From: Sepioteuthis lessoniana
Taxonomy: Eukaryota; Mollusca; Cephalopoda; Myopsida; Loliginidae
NCBI GenBank assembly: GCA_963585895.1
Contig: OY757947.1
Coordinates: 37,981,450-38,045,449, forward strand
Direction of reading: 5' to 3'
DNA length: 64,000 nt
How positions within the stretch are numbered: the first letter of the stretch is position 1; each line of letters begins with the position of its first letter. Positions 48,107 to 58,849 of the stretch are shown piece after piece. Made by a program: the position numbers and the translations under genes. The notes below the pieces were generated by a model, which worked only from the letters and a program-made list of their open reading frames with translations, did not search any database and had not been told where the DNA came from.

Positions 48107-48712
48107 ATGCAGACACAAATCAAAGAAAAGCCATTGTCGTGCAAAATATGCGGCTCATCGTTTTCAACTACGATGGAGTCCGAAGTGCATATACAAACAC
48201 ATTTTAGAGAGAAGTCATATACTTGTGATGTAAGTGCCCCAATCTTTTCAACTAATTCCGGTGTTCAAGTGGATAAGGGAAGACACACAAGAGAGAAACA
48301 ACATATTTGTGTAGTGTGTTCCTCTTCCTTTACACGAAAAGAACAATTAGAGACGCATGTAAGAACACACACGGGAGAGAAGCCATATTCCTGTGACATA
48401 TGTGACTCTTCCTTTTCCCAAAAATCAACTTTGTATATTCATAGGCGAATACACACGGGAGAGAGGCCATATTCCTGTGAAATATGTGAATCTTCCTTTT
48501 CCCAAAAATCAAATTTGGATAGGCATAGACGAACACACACTGGAGAGAAGCTGTATTTCTGTGAAATATGTGACACTTACTTTTCCCAAAAATCACATTT
48601 GGATTATCATTGGCGAACACACACAGGAGAGAAGCCATATTCATGTGAGATGTGTGACTCTTCCTTTTCAATAAAATCAAATTTGAACAGGCACATGAAG
48701 ACACACAGATGA
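48107..48712 (+). CDS. C2H2 zinc-finger protein, seven-finger exon (ZNF-B)
   Basis: A 201-residue probable nuclear DNA-binding protein and the best preserved zinc-finger frame of the window. It begins [19 protein letters not shown] at the same ATG as ZNF-A. Finger 1 is intact. Finger 2 ([10 protein letters not shown]...VDKGRH) has lost a cysteine and a histidine exactly as in ZNF-A, so that loss predates the duplication. Fingers 3-7 are intact: [40 protein letters not shown] and [10 protein letters not shown], joined by TGEKP or TGERP linkers. It ends KTHR-stop directly after the last finger, as do the other copies. Residues at the usual base-contact positions differ between A and B (for example QKSQLDR against QKSTLYI in finger 4), so the two may bind different sites. 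No effector domain is visible; upstream exons are not identified. Confidence 0.85.
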   Translation: MQTQIKEKPLSCKICGSSFSTTMESEVHIQTHFREKSYTCDVSAPIFSTNSGVQVDKGRHTREKQHICVVCSSSFTRKEQLETHVRTHTGEKPYSCDICDSSFSQKSTLYIHRRIHTGERPYSCEICESSFSQKSNLDRHRRTHTGEKLYFCEICDTYFSQKSHLDYHWRTHTGEKPYSCEMCDSSFSIKSNLNRHMKTHR

Positions 48713-48769
48713 GACAAACCATATTCTTATAAATTTGTACCTCTCTATTTTCACGTAAGTCACGTTTAC

Positions 48770-49130
48770 TAGGGCACACGAAAAATCACACTCGATGAAA
48801 GAAAACTTCTTCTATTAAATATGATTCTTTCTTTTTTAATCTTGTTTAATTTCCTAGTACCCTGTACAGAGAATACAGATTGCATGTATATGAATGTGTA
48901 TATGAATATATCTGGGAATACATATGTATATATACGTGTATATATACATACATGTGTGTATATATATATATACATACATGTGTGTGTGTGCTTGTGTGTT
49001 AAATTCATTTTCTCTTGTCATTAAAATTTATTTTTCTGACTTTGTATGAAAACCATCCAAAGACTGAATATTCGTTTCGTTCCTGAAATCCGAACCTAAA
49101 TATTTCATGATATGAATTTTAAAGAATAAA
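48770..49130 (+). promoter_or_regulatory. 3' flank of ZNF-B
   Basis: An AATCTTGTTTAATTTCCTAG block, TGTACAGA (48863-48870, one base off the TGTACATA of the other copies), a TA/TG microsatellite zone (48890-49000) and AATAAA at 49125-49130. Same order as ZNF-A and ZNF-C. Confidence 0.5.
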
Positions 49131-49506
49131 ACATTCCGATTTTTTTAAAAAAATCAATAAAAAGATTAATAATAAATTCATTTCATAAAGAAGACTTTTT
49201 TTAAAAAATTTGATTTACTCAATAATGTATTTTTGAAGGATAAATATTTATTTTAGTAAATATGTTTTCCCTCATAAGAAATGTTCGTATTTCAGTTTCA
49301 TCGTCTTTTTAAAACTAATCTGTATACATTTCTGCGTAAATATTTTGTATTTTTTTTCCATTCATGTAATTATTCTAAATAAAAATATCATATATAAATA
49401 TATATAATTATTTTGCGTGTGTTTGTCTGTGTGAAAAAATGATCTGAGTTGACGTCGAGACCAATGTTTCTTGCTATTTGTTCCAGAGTAAACAGTAGAG
49501 ATTCAA
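49060..49506 (+). repeat. Family E module of ZNF-B
   Basis: ATTCGTTTCGTTCCTGAAAT, TATGAATTTTAAAGAATAAA, AAATGTTCGTATTTCAG and TTGTTCCAGAGTAAACAGTA. Near-identical order to 25280-25640. Confidence 0.65.
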
Positions 49507-49830
49507 CACAAATACTGAAATTAAAAAGAACCACAAAATTATCAAAATAATCGCCACTATATAAATTAAAGGGAACACGAGAACAAATAATTATAAGTTA
49601 ATGACATATTCTTAACCCTTCTTAATTTTCATATTTATTCCACAGAATAGAAAATTGGCACATGGCCAACAAACAGTTCGACCTAACGAAGTCCGTTCAC
49701 TGAATATAATAATATATCATTTATTTTACAATAAAGTCACATCTATTGGGAAAAATCTATTGGATTATTCTTTTAAAAAAGTTTAGATATTTCATTGTAA
49801 CCTCTCTTGTATGTATATATGTGTACATGA
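49507..49830 (+). repeat. Duplicated module I, copy 1
   Basis: CCACTATATAAATTAAAGGG, ATTGGCACATGGCCAACAAA, CAGTTCGACCTAACGAAGTC and AAGTCACATCTATTGGG. Nearly the same sequence is found at 52100-52420, about 2.6 kb to the right. Confidence 0.75.
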
Positions 49831-49849
49831 GTACACATGTGTGTATGTC

Positions 49850-50640
49850 TGTGTATGTCTGATGCGAAAAGTTCGCGCTGCTTCTCGTTTATGTTTTAGA
49901 CAGAACGAAAAATATCAAAGTTATTCCCCACTGAGCTATAAAAAATCAGTTGCTTCTCAGGGACAGTGCATTGTGTGATTTGTAGGGACAGGACGAATGG
50001 AAACACGTGAGAAAAAGACAAACTGGGAATCCACCATGACACCTAGTGGCCGGATATTTGACTGGGGCTCTCAGAGTTAAAATAGTTCTCTTCATGATAA
50101 TTACGCACAAGTCTGCCAGTGGTTAATAAATCTATTTTTCCTTATACACCCACGAGTCCCCCTCTTTTCATGTTTCTTTATATATTTTTTTTGTTTGTAA
50201 AATTGTTTCAGTTTGTTTCATTGATTTTTTTTTGCTGCCATTTGTAATAGGATTTATTGGGTTGCAAGTATATAATATTACTGTCCCCTATGAATATGTT
50301 TGATTTGTTTTTTATTCATACCCGATAGACGCAATCGTAAAAGAAAAATCGTTGGAAGTGAAGCAGAATAAGAGTGCCATACAATTAGCACACATATAAC
50401 AAGTCTTTGTTAGAAAAAAAAGGAAGAAAATAAACATGGACGTCACCTAGTGAACCAGGTTTCGTTTGAGAAGAAGGACTATCAGTTTTGTCTGACTTTA
50501 TCCGTTAGACAACACGATCTTGTTATATTATTATTTGACTTGGTAACTAACGTAAGAGTTTTGTAAAATCCTTGAATTGTAAAGTATAGATCCACTCCTC
50601 TTCAATATTCGGCATTATTCGCTCTAATCTTTGAAAATTT
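49850..50640 (+). repeat. Unknown repeat family G, copy 1
   Basis: About 790 bp from TGTCTGATGCGAAAAGTTCG through CAGAACGAAAAATATCAAAG, AAACACGTGAGAAAAAGAC, CATACCCGATAGACGCAATC and GTGAAGCAGAATAAGAGTG to CAATATTCGGCATTATTCG. It occurs again at 54955-55745 (direct) and 57916-58740 (inverted). No long frame, no terminal repeats seen. Nature unknown: DNA element, LTR piece or host segment are all possible. Confidence 0.7.
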
Positions 50641-50709
50641 TTAAAGTTTCAATTCTATTTTTACTATTTCTTTTCAAAATAAATTGAGTACAATGCTCTG
50701 CACATGAAT

Positions 50710-50770
50710 AAATCTATTTGTACATGTATATATATATATTTGCTTACGCATATATATGTGTACATCTCTG

Positions 50771-50801
<31 letters not shown>

Positions 50802-50846
50802 GTCTGCATAAATATGTATGTCTATGTGTATATATATATAAGTTTG

Positions 50847-50882
<36 letters not shown>

Positions 50883-50991
50883 TAGGTACGTGCATATGTG
50901 TATTTATTTGTATGAGTGTATGTATAAATATATCAGTAAATATACGTGTAGATAGATGTATATATACGTGGATATGCATATATGATAAAAT

Positions 50992-51045
<54 letters not shown>

Positions 51046-51055
51046 ACAGACAGAC
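50710..51055. repeat. Compound TA/TG/TC microsatellite zone
   Basis: Several TA runs with TC and TG stretches. Its context resembles the 3' flank of the zinc-finger unit, with CCACAGACAGACTTTTTCG after it, shared with 57090. Long open frames on both strands (111 and 144 residues of YIYI repeats) are artefacts of TA runs. Confidence 0.8.
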
Positions 51056-51560
51056 TTTTTCGTTGCATCACAGATCTTCAGTGTGGCTTGACCCACGGGA
51101 TGCTTCAAGCCGAGATCGAAACCTTGCTGATTTTATGTCAGTCGGATATCTTACCTCTGATTATTTGTTCCTGAAATCTGAAGTTAAATAATGCATGATA
51201 TGAATTTTGAATAATAAAACATTCAAAATGATTTTTAAAAATAGATGAAAAATTTAATAATTAATTTAATTCGTTAAGAATTCTTTTAATTTGATTTATT
51301 TACTCAAGAATTTTTGAAGGAAAAATATTCATTTTAACAAATGTCTTTTCCTTCGTAAGAAATGATTGTATTTTATTTCAGTTTCTTTGCTTTTAAAAAC
51401 TAATTTGAATACATTTCGACGTAAGCGTTATATATTTTTTATATTGTTATTTTTATATTATTATGATTATTTTAACTGAAAATATAAATTTTAACTGAAA
51501 AAATTCATCATATTCTATTCTTTTAGTTTAAAAAATATCCTAATAATTATCATATGCTTT
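51056..51560 (+). repeat. Family E module without a zinc-finger array, copy 1
   Basis: CGTTGCATCACAGATCTTCAG, CTGAAATCTGAAGTTAAATAA, GATATGAATTTTGAATAATAAA and TTCGTAAGAAATGATTG. Collinear with 57095-57560. Preceded by the microsatellite, as after ZNF-A, B and C, but no fingers are present upstream. Confidence 0.6.
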
Positions 51561-51601
51561 TATTAAATTAACTAGGTTTGCATAAGTATGTAGTTAGTTC
51601 T

Positions 51602-51775
51602 ATTTAACCCATGGATAGTGCCCTATCAGGTTCTACCGTTCCGGGCCAGAGTGGATCTGGGAGCAATGGCAATGAAGGCAATGAAGACAATGAAGCTCCA
51701 GGACACTCGTTGGTGGGGGTCATACCACTCTGCTGGGGTGCAGTCGGTGTATTCTACCGTCCCAGCCGATAATTA
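51602..51775 (+). repeat. Family D module, copy 5
   Basis: TTTAACCCATGGATAGTGCC to CCGTCCCAGCCGA, with a shortened middle (the CATTCCC and CACCATCAG blocks are missing) and an AATGAAG triplication near 51670-51690. It is inserted in a family E context. Confidence 0.65.
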
Positions 51776-51784
51776 ATGCATTTC

Positions 51785-52100
51785 ATAAAAAAAAAAATTT
51801 TAATTTGATTTACTCGATAATGTATTTTTGAAGGACAAATACTTATTTTAGTAAATGTGTTTTCTCTCATAAGAAATGTTCGTATTTCAGTTTCATCGTC
51901 TTTTTAAAAATAATCTCTACACATTTCTGCGTAGATGGTTTTTATTTTCATTCTAGAAATTATCCTAAATGAAAATATCATATATAAATATATATAATTA
52001 TTGTGCGTGTGTATTTCTCTGTGTGAGAAAATAATCTGAGTTGACGTCGAGACCAATGTTTCTTGCTACTTGTTCCGGAGTAAACAGCAGAGATTCAATA
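51785..52100 (+). repeat. Family E module, further copy
   Basis: GATTTACTCGATAATGTATT, AAGAAATGTTCGTATTTCAG and GACGTCGAGACCAATGTTTC, as at 49200-49506. Together with the next feature it forms a direct duplication of 49200-49820. Confidence 0.65.
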
Positions 52101-52420
52101 CAAATAGTGACATTGAAAAGAAACACAACCTTATCAAAATAATCGCCACTATATAAATTAAAGGGAACACAAGAACAAATCATTATAAGTTAATGACATA
52201 TTCTTAACTCTTCTTAATTTTCATATTTATTCCACAGAATAGAAAATTGGCACATGGCCAACAAACAGTTCGACCTAACAAAGTCCATTCACTAAATATA
52301 ATAATATAGCATTTATTTTACTATAAAGTCACATCTATTGGGAAAAATCTATTGGATTATTCTTTTAAAAAAAAGTTTAGATATTTCATTGTAACCTCTC
52401 TTGTAATAATATTCATTTTT
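52101..52420 (+). repeat. Duplicated module I, copy 2
   Basis: Same as 49507-49830 (ATTGGCACATGGCCAACAAA, GTTCGACCTAACAAAGTCC), with few differences, so this duplication looks recent. Confidence 0.75.
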
Positions 52421-52459
52421 ATAGACCAGAATGTCATCAAAAATACTTTTAAATGTAAA

Positions 52460-52615
52460 TTTAGAAAACTGCAATAATACGGCCACTTACAGCTCATCTC
52501 TCAAACCATTCAAGTAAGACGAATAAGATGCGGGATACTGATGGAAAAGTTATCATAAGTAACTCATAAGAAAACTTCTTCTATGGACTCTACACATGGA
52601 CGAGGCAGTGGTGAT
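52460..52615 (+). mobile_element. LINE 3'-end fragment (RTE-like tail)
   Basis: ACTGCAATAATACGGCCACTT, CTCTCAAACCATTCAAGTAAG and TCTACACATGGACGAGGCAG match the 3' part of the relic at 37500-37640 and of 53185-53320. It breaks off before the trinucleotide tail. Confidence 0.55.
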
Positions 52616-53184
52616 TTTCAAAATGATTAAAAAAAATTTAATAATAAATTTAATTCATTAAGTATTCTTTAAATTTGATTTCTTTACTCAAGAATTTTTG
52701 AAGGACAAATATTTATTTTAACAAATGTGTTTTCCTTCGTAAAAAATGGTTGTATTTCAGTTTCTTCGTATTTTAAAAACTAATTTTTATACATTTCGTC
52801 ATAAGAGTTATGTAGTTTTTTTATATTTTAAAAACTATTTTTAAGTATATTTTAACTGAAAAAATAATTTAATCATTCATCAAATTTTACAATAGGCTGT
52901 AGCCATAAATATATCGGTGATTTCATTTTCACCACTATGTTCCCACACTATCCCCTGGCAGAGAGCTTAGACTCCTCACCAATCTGAAAACTAAAAATTA
53001 CATTGCAACGGAGTATGTGTCTGTCCACTCACTAAATCTATGTAGTAGGAAATGTTGAAGTCCTTGGAAAGTTTAGTATATTGAAAGTTGGTAAATATAC
53101 TAATTTCAGTAGAACTTTGAAAGAATTAGAACGATTAGATGCAAACAAAAAGTATAGAAAAAAAAACTAGATGGGATCAACAGA
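52616..53184. repeat. Family E fragment then unclassified
   Basis: 52620-52880 is a diverged family E module (AAGAATTTTTGAAGGACAAA, TGGTTGTATTTCAGTTTC). 52890-53184 is unclassified and runs into the LINE tail. Confidence 0.45.
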
Positions 53185-53431
53185 AAACCGTATTTTGTAC
53201 GACTACTTACCGCTCATCTCTCAAACCATCCAAAGAAGAAGAATAAGATATGGGGGACTCTAATGGAAAAGTAGTCTCAAGTAACTAATAAGCAAACTTT
53301 TTCTAAAGACCCTACACATTGACACGGCAGTATTGGCCGACCTGGAAGGATTTAATGACATCATCTCTGTGCGGACACTAGATGTTGTTTAGAGGGACTT
53401 GCCGGGATCGATGGAAGATAGTGACGGTTGG

Positions 53432-53474
<43 letters not shown>

Positions 53475-53530
53475 CAAGGAATTTTGTGCTGACAGGGTAA
53501 ATTTATGATGATGATGATGATTTGTTTTCC
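53185..53530 (+). mobile_element. LINE 3' end with GA microsatellite and GATGAT tail
   Basis: GACTACTTACCGCTCATCTC, CCTACACATTGACACGGCAG and GGATCGATGGAAGATAGTGAC, then a GA run (53434-53472), GTGCTGACAGGG and ATGATGATGATGATGAT. The GA run replaces the GAAGAGATAGAGTC of the 37.7 kb relic, so the microsatellite grew inside the LINE. Confidence 0.65.
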
Positions 53531-53559
53531 ATAAGATCAACTGAAGAATATGGTTGGCA

Positions 53560-53563
53560 CAGG

Positions 53564-53598
<35 letters not shown>

Positions 53599-53694
53599 TC
53601 TAATTATTTATATATATGTTTATATATGTGCATATGTGTGTATATATAAATATATATGCATATACATGAATATATCTTGTCGTGCATGTATGTA
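53560..53694. repeat. TA microsatellite zone
   Basis: TA run at about 53567-53596, followed by TATATATG/TGTATATA variants up to the mariner target TA. Confidence 0.75.
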
Positions 53695-54913
53695 CGAGGT
53701 GCATACGATAAGTTTCCAGACTTTTTTCGTATGGGCACTTTTATTGATAGTACACACATGAAACTCTAGTTCCCTTCGAAGTAATCTCCTCCGGCTTCAA
53801 CTCACTTGTTGTACCGTTCCAACAACTTCTGGAAGGCCCCATGGAAGTCCTCTTGTGTGAGTTTGTCAATGACCGTCAAAGCCTCTTTCATCTCCTCAAT
53901 TGTCTTATAACGACTGCCTCTGAGCTTAGGGAATAACCAAAAGTCACAGGGAGCAAGGTCTGGACCATAGGGACGATGAGGAACTGTCTTCATGCCCATC
54001 TTGGTCAAATAGTCTATGACAAGGATGGAGTTGTGGACTGGTGCATTGTCCTGCTGGAAATGCCACTGACCCGATTTGAACAGTGCTCGCCTCTTCCCTA
54101 GGAATCTCTTCCTGAACTTCCTTAAAACCTCAACATAGTAGCCCTAACCCTTACCCTTTGGCCAATCAACTGTTGTGTATAGACTTCCTTACTCCTCCCA
54201 CACCTCTCATCATCCCTCACAGACTCCCTACCTTCCCTGAATCTCGTTTTTTTGTGGAGGTGCCCGTGGTGTAGTCGTTATTGCCGTAGGAAATGAACAC
54301 GGCGATACGAGTTCAAATCCTGGACGAGACTGATTGCATTTCACATAGCACTAATACCCTTGGGAAAGGTATGAATCCAATAATTCTCCCTCCAGCTATG
54401 GGTAAATAGTAGGACAGACTAGGTTCTTCAGCCATGGTTAGGCAACTAGTCTAGGAGAAGGAAAACTCTGAATTCAAACCTGTTAAACTCCGCTTAAAAA
54501 AAAATTGACCTTGTGTCATATCCTGCCCGAGCGGAGGGGTTGGTAAATAGTACCTTCCCTGAATCTCTTATGCCACTCAAAAACTGATGCTCGATTCTTG
54601 CAAGATGCTCCAAAATCAGTCTGAAGCATGCCATATATTCCTGTGGCATTTTTTCCAAGTTTAAAACAATCTTATTGCATATCGTTCTTCTAAAATGTCA
54701 GATTTCACTTTTGAAATTCACCAGCTGTGACAATCAGGTTTTAGTAGGGTGTATTCCAATTGTTGCTGTAGCTGTTCATTTAAACCTGAAATCATAAAAA
54801 TTGGTCAGTCATCTCATAAGATGTATAGCAATTACATACTGAATGTTCAAGAGTCTGCGACAATTTTAAATGCCCACATGAAAAAAGTCTGGAAACTTAT
54901 CGTATGCACCTCG
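53695..54913 (-). mobile_element. mariner transposon, internal-deletion derivative, interrupted by a SINE
   Basis: The left end CGAGGTGCATACGATAAG, with CCAGACTTTTTTCGTATGGG, is matched inverted at the right end (CATGAAAAAAGTCTGGAAAC, CTTATCGTATGCACCTCG). TA duplications lie at 53693-53694 and 54914-54915. The minus strand carries the transposase C-terminus (KMGMKTVPHRPYGPDLAPCD, FWLFPKLRGSRYKTIEEMKE). It also carries N-terminal helix-turn-helix remnants beyond the SINE. The centre, with the first catalytic aspartate, is missing; the junction carries CCCTAACCCTTACCC. Without the SINE and its duplicated target it is about 900 bp, against about 1.3 kb for a full mariner. It cannot make transposase. 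Confidence 0.88.
54245..54550 (+). mobile_element. tRNA-derived SINE, family 1, copy 2, nested in mariner
   Basis: GGAGGTGCCCGTGGTGTAGT head, GAGTTCAAATCC B box, the family 1 body, and an end GAGGGGTTGGTAAATAG. It is flanked by a perfect 16-base target duplication TACCTTCCCTGAATCT (54229-54244 and 54551-54566). This copy keeps the AATTCTCCCTCCAGCTATGG and TTGTGTCATATCCTGCCC segments missing from the 1968 copy. Confidence 0.9.
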
Positions 54914-54954
54914 TATATATATGTATATGAATACATATATGTGTATGTCTGTAT

Positions 54955-55745
54955 ATGTCTGATGCGGAAAGTTCGTGTTGCTTCTCGTTTTTTTTTTAGA
55001 CAGAACGAAAAATATCAAAGTTATTCCCCATTGAGGTATAAAAAATCAGTTGCTTCTCATGGACAGTGCATTGTGGATTAGTAGGGACAGGACGAACGGA
55101 AACACGTGAGAAAAAGACAAAGTGGGAAACCACCATGACACCTATTGGCCAGATATTTGACTTGGGCCTTAAGAGTTAAAACAGTTCTCTTCATGAAAAT
55201 TACACACAAGTCTGCCTGTGGTTAATAAATCTATTTTTCGTTATACACCCATGAGTTCCCCTCTTTTCATGTTTCTTTATATATTTTCTTTGTTCGTAAA
55301 ATTGTTTCAGTTTGTTTCTTTGATTTTTTAAAGCTGCCATTTGTAATGGGATTTATAGGGTTGCAAGTATATAATATTACTGTCCCCTATGAATATGTTT
55401 GATTTGTTTTTTTATTCATACCCGATAGTCGCAATTGTTAAAGAAAAATCGTTGGAAGTGAACCAGAACAAGATTGCAATACAATTAGCACACATATAAC
55501 AAGTCTTTGTTCGAAAAAAAAGGAAGAAAATAAACATGGACGTCACCTAGTGAACCAGATTTCGTTTGAGAAGAAGGACTATCAGTTTTGTCTGACTTTA
55601 TCCGTTAGACAACTCGATCTTCTTATATTATTATTTGACTTGGTAACTAACGTAAGAGTTTTGTAAAATCATTGAATTGTAAAGTATAGATCCTCTCCTC
55701 TTCAATATTCGGCATTATTCACTCTAATCTTTCAAGTTTCAATAT
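54955..55745 (+). repeat. Unknown repeat family G, copy 2
   Basis: TGTCTGATGCGGAAAGTTCG through CACCTATTGGCCAGATATTT to CAATATTCGGCATTATTCAC. Directly comparable with 49850-50640, with scattered single-base differences. The mariner sits just upstream. Confidence 0.7.
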
Positions 55746-55789
55746 TATTTTTACTATTTCTTCTCAAAATAAATTGAGTACAATGCTCT

Positions 55790-56354
55790 GCACTTCTGTC
55801 CATCTAAGAAACGAAAAGAGACAATTTAAATATCTCTTCAATGTTGTCCATCCAATGAAAAGCGAATTTGCACAAGGAGGTCCAATATGATGTAACTAAG
55901 TAGTCATCTTTGGATGACTATTCACGGCTTACAACCCACAAAATTTAAAAAGAAAACTACGTTTTTAGCGGCTATCTTCACTTCTAAAGTATTTTTTAAT
56001 ATAAAAATATGAACGCTGTTGTTTTAAATAAAAGATGTTGTTTTAAATAAAGATGAATAAGTACCGAAAGAAATTCGGAACAAATGTTAAATAAACAATT
56101 TGAAATTTTATGATTTTGATTTGTAAAAAGTTAAAAAATAATACGTGATATTTGCTCGTTTGCTACAACATTCGTAATGAGTTTGATCCTTACTTGGTGC
56201 CCCAAACTTGGTCCACATCTAAGTTAGGCTTTGTAAAAAAAAAATAAAGAAAACTGCTCATATGCTACAAACAGTCTTAGAAGTGCTCATCTAATCGTGT
56301 GTAATTTTTAACAAGTACTATGCTCACCACAATTTTTACTATTTACGGTAAATA
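55790..56354. other. Unclassified spacer
   Basis: Absent from the otherwise collinear 50.68 kb region, so it is an insertion or the other copy lost it. It includes a short direct repeat (GTTGTTTTAAATAAA near 56018 and 56037). No gene. Confidence 0.4.
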
Positions 56355-56356
56355 TC

Positions 56357-56421
<65 letters not shown>

Positions 56422-56434
56422 GAGAGAGAGAGAG
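56355..56434. repeat. TA then GA microsatellite
   Basis: About thirty TA units followed by about eight GA units. Confidence 0.85.
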
Positions 56435-56780
56435 AGATGGAGGTGAGGGGGTTGTGTAATCAGTTGGTTGTTATATTTTGAAAGTAATTCAGTCTTTTAA
56501 AAACTTGTTTGCATTTATAACAAAAATCTTTTGGGGGATATTTCTTGTTATTAAAGAAGAAGATTATTACAAGGGAAGTAACAATGACATATTTAGTAAT
56601 AGTTACTCTGGTTTTGTTTTAGAATAAATGCAATGTGATGGTGACAAAAAATATACACTATGATATAGGATAGTGAAGACCATTTCCCCTTATTTGTTGG
56701 CCTCGTACCACATTTATTTTATCATGTGTAAGGAATTCCTTATATATCAAAAATTAAGATTTTTTTAAACATTTAAATCA
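56435..56780. other. Duplicated non-coding fragment
   Basis: TTTTAAAAACTTGTTTGCAT and ATTACAAGGGAAGTAAC match 60665-60755. No gene seen. Confidence 0.45.
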
Positions 56781-56800
56781 TATATATATGTATATGAATG

Positions 56801-56852
<52 letters not shown>

Positions 56853-56954
56853 TATATACATATGTGCGTGTATATACAAATATATATGCATATACATCAA
56901 TAAATCAATACGTACATGTATGTATAGATTTGCTCATGCATACAGGTGTGTACA

Positions 56955-57007
<53 letters not shown>

Positions 57008-57048
57008 CTGTATAAATATGTATGTCTATGTATATCTATGTAAATGTG

Positions 57049-57094
<46 letters not shown>
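56781..57094. repeat. Compound TA/TG/TC microsatellite zone
   Basis: Several TA runs, TC at about 56955-56972 and TG at about 56989-57007. Parallel to 50710-51055. Open frames of YIYI and VCVC repeats are artefacts. Confidence 0.8.
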
Positions 57095-57095
<1 letters not shown>

Positions 57096-57560
57096 ACAGC
57101 CAGACTTTTTCGTTGCATCACAAATCTTCAGTGTGGCTAGACATGAGAGGATGCTGCAAGCCGAGATTGAAACCTTGCTGATTTTATGTCAGTTGGATAT
57201 CTTACCTCTGATTATTTTTTCCTGAAATCTGAAGTTAAATAATGCACGATATGAATTTTGAAGAATAAAACATTCAAAATGATTTTTTAAAATAGATTAA
57301 AAATTTAATAATTAATTTAATTCGTTAAGAATTCTTTTAATTTGATTTATTTACTCAAGAACTTTTGAAGGAAAAATATTCATTTTAACAAATGTCTTTT
57401 CCTTCGTAAGAAATGGTTGTATTTTATTTCAGTTTCATTGCCTTTTAAAAACTAATTTGAATACATTTCGGCGTAAGCGTTATATTTTTTTATATTGTTA
57501 TTTTTATATTATTATGATTATTTTAACTGAAAATATAATGTAATTATTCATCATATTCAA
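57095..57560 (+). repeat. Family E module without a zinc-finger array, copy 2
   Basis: CCACAGCCAGACTTTTTCG, CATCACAAATCTTCAGTGTGG, TGAATTTTGAAGAATAAAAC and TTCCTTCGTAAGAAATGG. Collinear with 51056-51560. Confidence 0.6.
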
Positions 57561-57643
57561 CTCTTTAGTTTTTTTTTAAATATCCTAATAATTATCATTT
57601 TTTATTAAATTAACTAGTTTTGCATAGTATGTAGTTAGTTCTA

Positions 57644-57850
57644 TTTAACCCATGGAGAGTGCCCTATCAGGTTCAACCTTTCCGGGCCAGAGTGAACCTG
57701 GGAGCAATGGTAATGAAGGCAATGAAGCTCCAGCATCACTGGAACTGCACCATCAAAATGTTTAGTGTCATATCCTGGACACTCATTGGTGGGGGTCATA
57801 CCCCTCTACTGAGGTGCAGTCGGTGTATTCTACCGTCCCAGCCGACTGGG
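57644..57850 (+). repeat. Family D module, copy 6
   Basis: TTTAACCCATGGAGAGTGCC to CCGTCCCAGCCGACTGGG. Inserted at the same place relative to family E as copy 5 (after TAACTAG, TTTGCATA, GTATGTAGTTAG). D was therefore probably present before this block was duplicated. Confidence 0.65.
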
Positions 57851-57915
57851 CAAAAAGGGCATTATAGTTAAATCATTATTGATAGAAATATTGAAAAAGT
57901 AATACAAAACTATTT

Positions 57916-58740
57916 AAATGTTCACAGATTAGATCGAACAATGCCGAATTTTAAAGAGGAGTGGATCTATACTTTATTCGACTTCAAACAATGGAGGATT
58001 TTGCAAAAGTCTTACGTCAGTATCAAGCCAAATAATAGGATATCAATATCATGTTGTTTAACGGACCAAGTGACGAATCTCATAATCCTCCTCATACGAA
58101 ATCTGTTTCCCTCGGCGACATTGGGTCATTTCATTCCCTTTTTTTTTCCAACAAAATCCTGTTCTGTGTACTCTAATTGAATGTCAAACTTGTTTTGGTT
58201 CACTTCCAACGGTTTCTTCTTGAATGACTCCCGTCTATCGGGTAGGAATACAAAAATTATGAATATTCATAAGCAATAGTAATATTACGTACTGGCAAAC
58301 CTGTTAATCATATTACAAATGGCTGCATGGACAATAAAAAGAAGAAAAAAACCCAAAGGAACAAACTGTAACGTTCTTGCCAACAAAGAAAATATTTAAA
58401 GAAAAATGTAAAGAAAAGGACTCGTGGGTGGACAACAAAACAAACAGCATTTTTAACCAAAGGCAGAGACATGCGTCTCATGATCATGTCCAGAACTGTT
58501 TTAACTCTGCGGTCAACAGTCAAATGTCCATCCCCAATGTGTCATGATGGCTTATCACTCTGTCTTTTTCTCATATGTCTCCCGTCATCCGGTTCCTACA
58601 AATCCAACAACGCACTGTCCCTGGGAGTGACCTGTTTTTTTATACTTCAGGGGGACATAACTTTGATATTTTTCTTTAGGTCTGATCATTTACGCCAACA
58701 AAAGCGAGAGACAGCGTGAACTTTTCGCTTCAGATAAGTT
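57916..58740 (-). repeat. Unknown repeat family G, copy 3, inverted
   Basis: The reverse complement matches 49850-50640: GAACAATGCCGAATTTTAAAG at the left and TTCGCTTCAGATAAGTTC at the right. It is more diverged than copies 1 and 2, and its interior includes CCCGTCTATCGGGTAGG where the others have ATACCCGATAGACGC. Confidence 0.65.
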
Positions 58741-58849
58741 CAAAACGCCACAAACATAAAATAAATAATTATTATGAAAAAAAAAAAAATTTCTTTTTGA
58801 ATGTTAACTTTATTAACTACTTTGAAATTGTTGTAAATCTTAAATTAAT
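58741..58849. other. AT-rich junction
   Basis: Contains a run of A (about 58779-58791). Nothing recognised. Confidence 0.4.

Larger units (their letters stand above)
42602..49506 (+). repeat. Segmental duplicon B (partner at 15783-25637)
   Basis: Collinear with duplicon A throughout, without the LINE and SINE present in A. Non-coding spans 43771-45400 and 46117-47845 match 16966-18960 and 19763-24110 of A. It ends in ZNF-B and its 3' module. Confidence 0.85.

Noticed and set aside
50674-51108. Long frames of alternating YI, VC or IY residues here and at 56.8, 63.5 and 25.1 kb
   Set aside because: These are translations of TA, CA and TG microsatellites.
54749-55081. A 110-codon plus-strand frame
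   Set aside because: It joins the right end of the mariner to the family G repeat across a TA-rich stretch; a chance fusion of two repeats.
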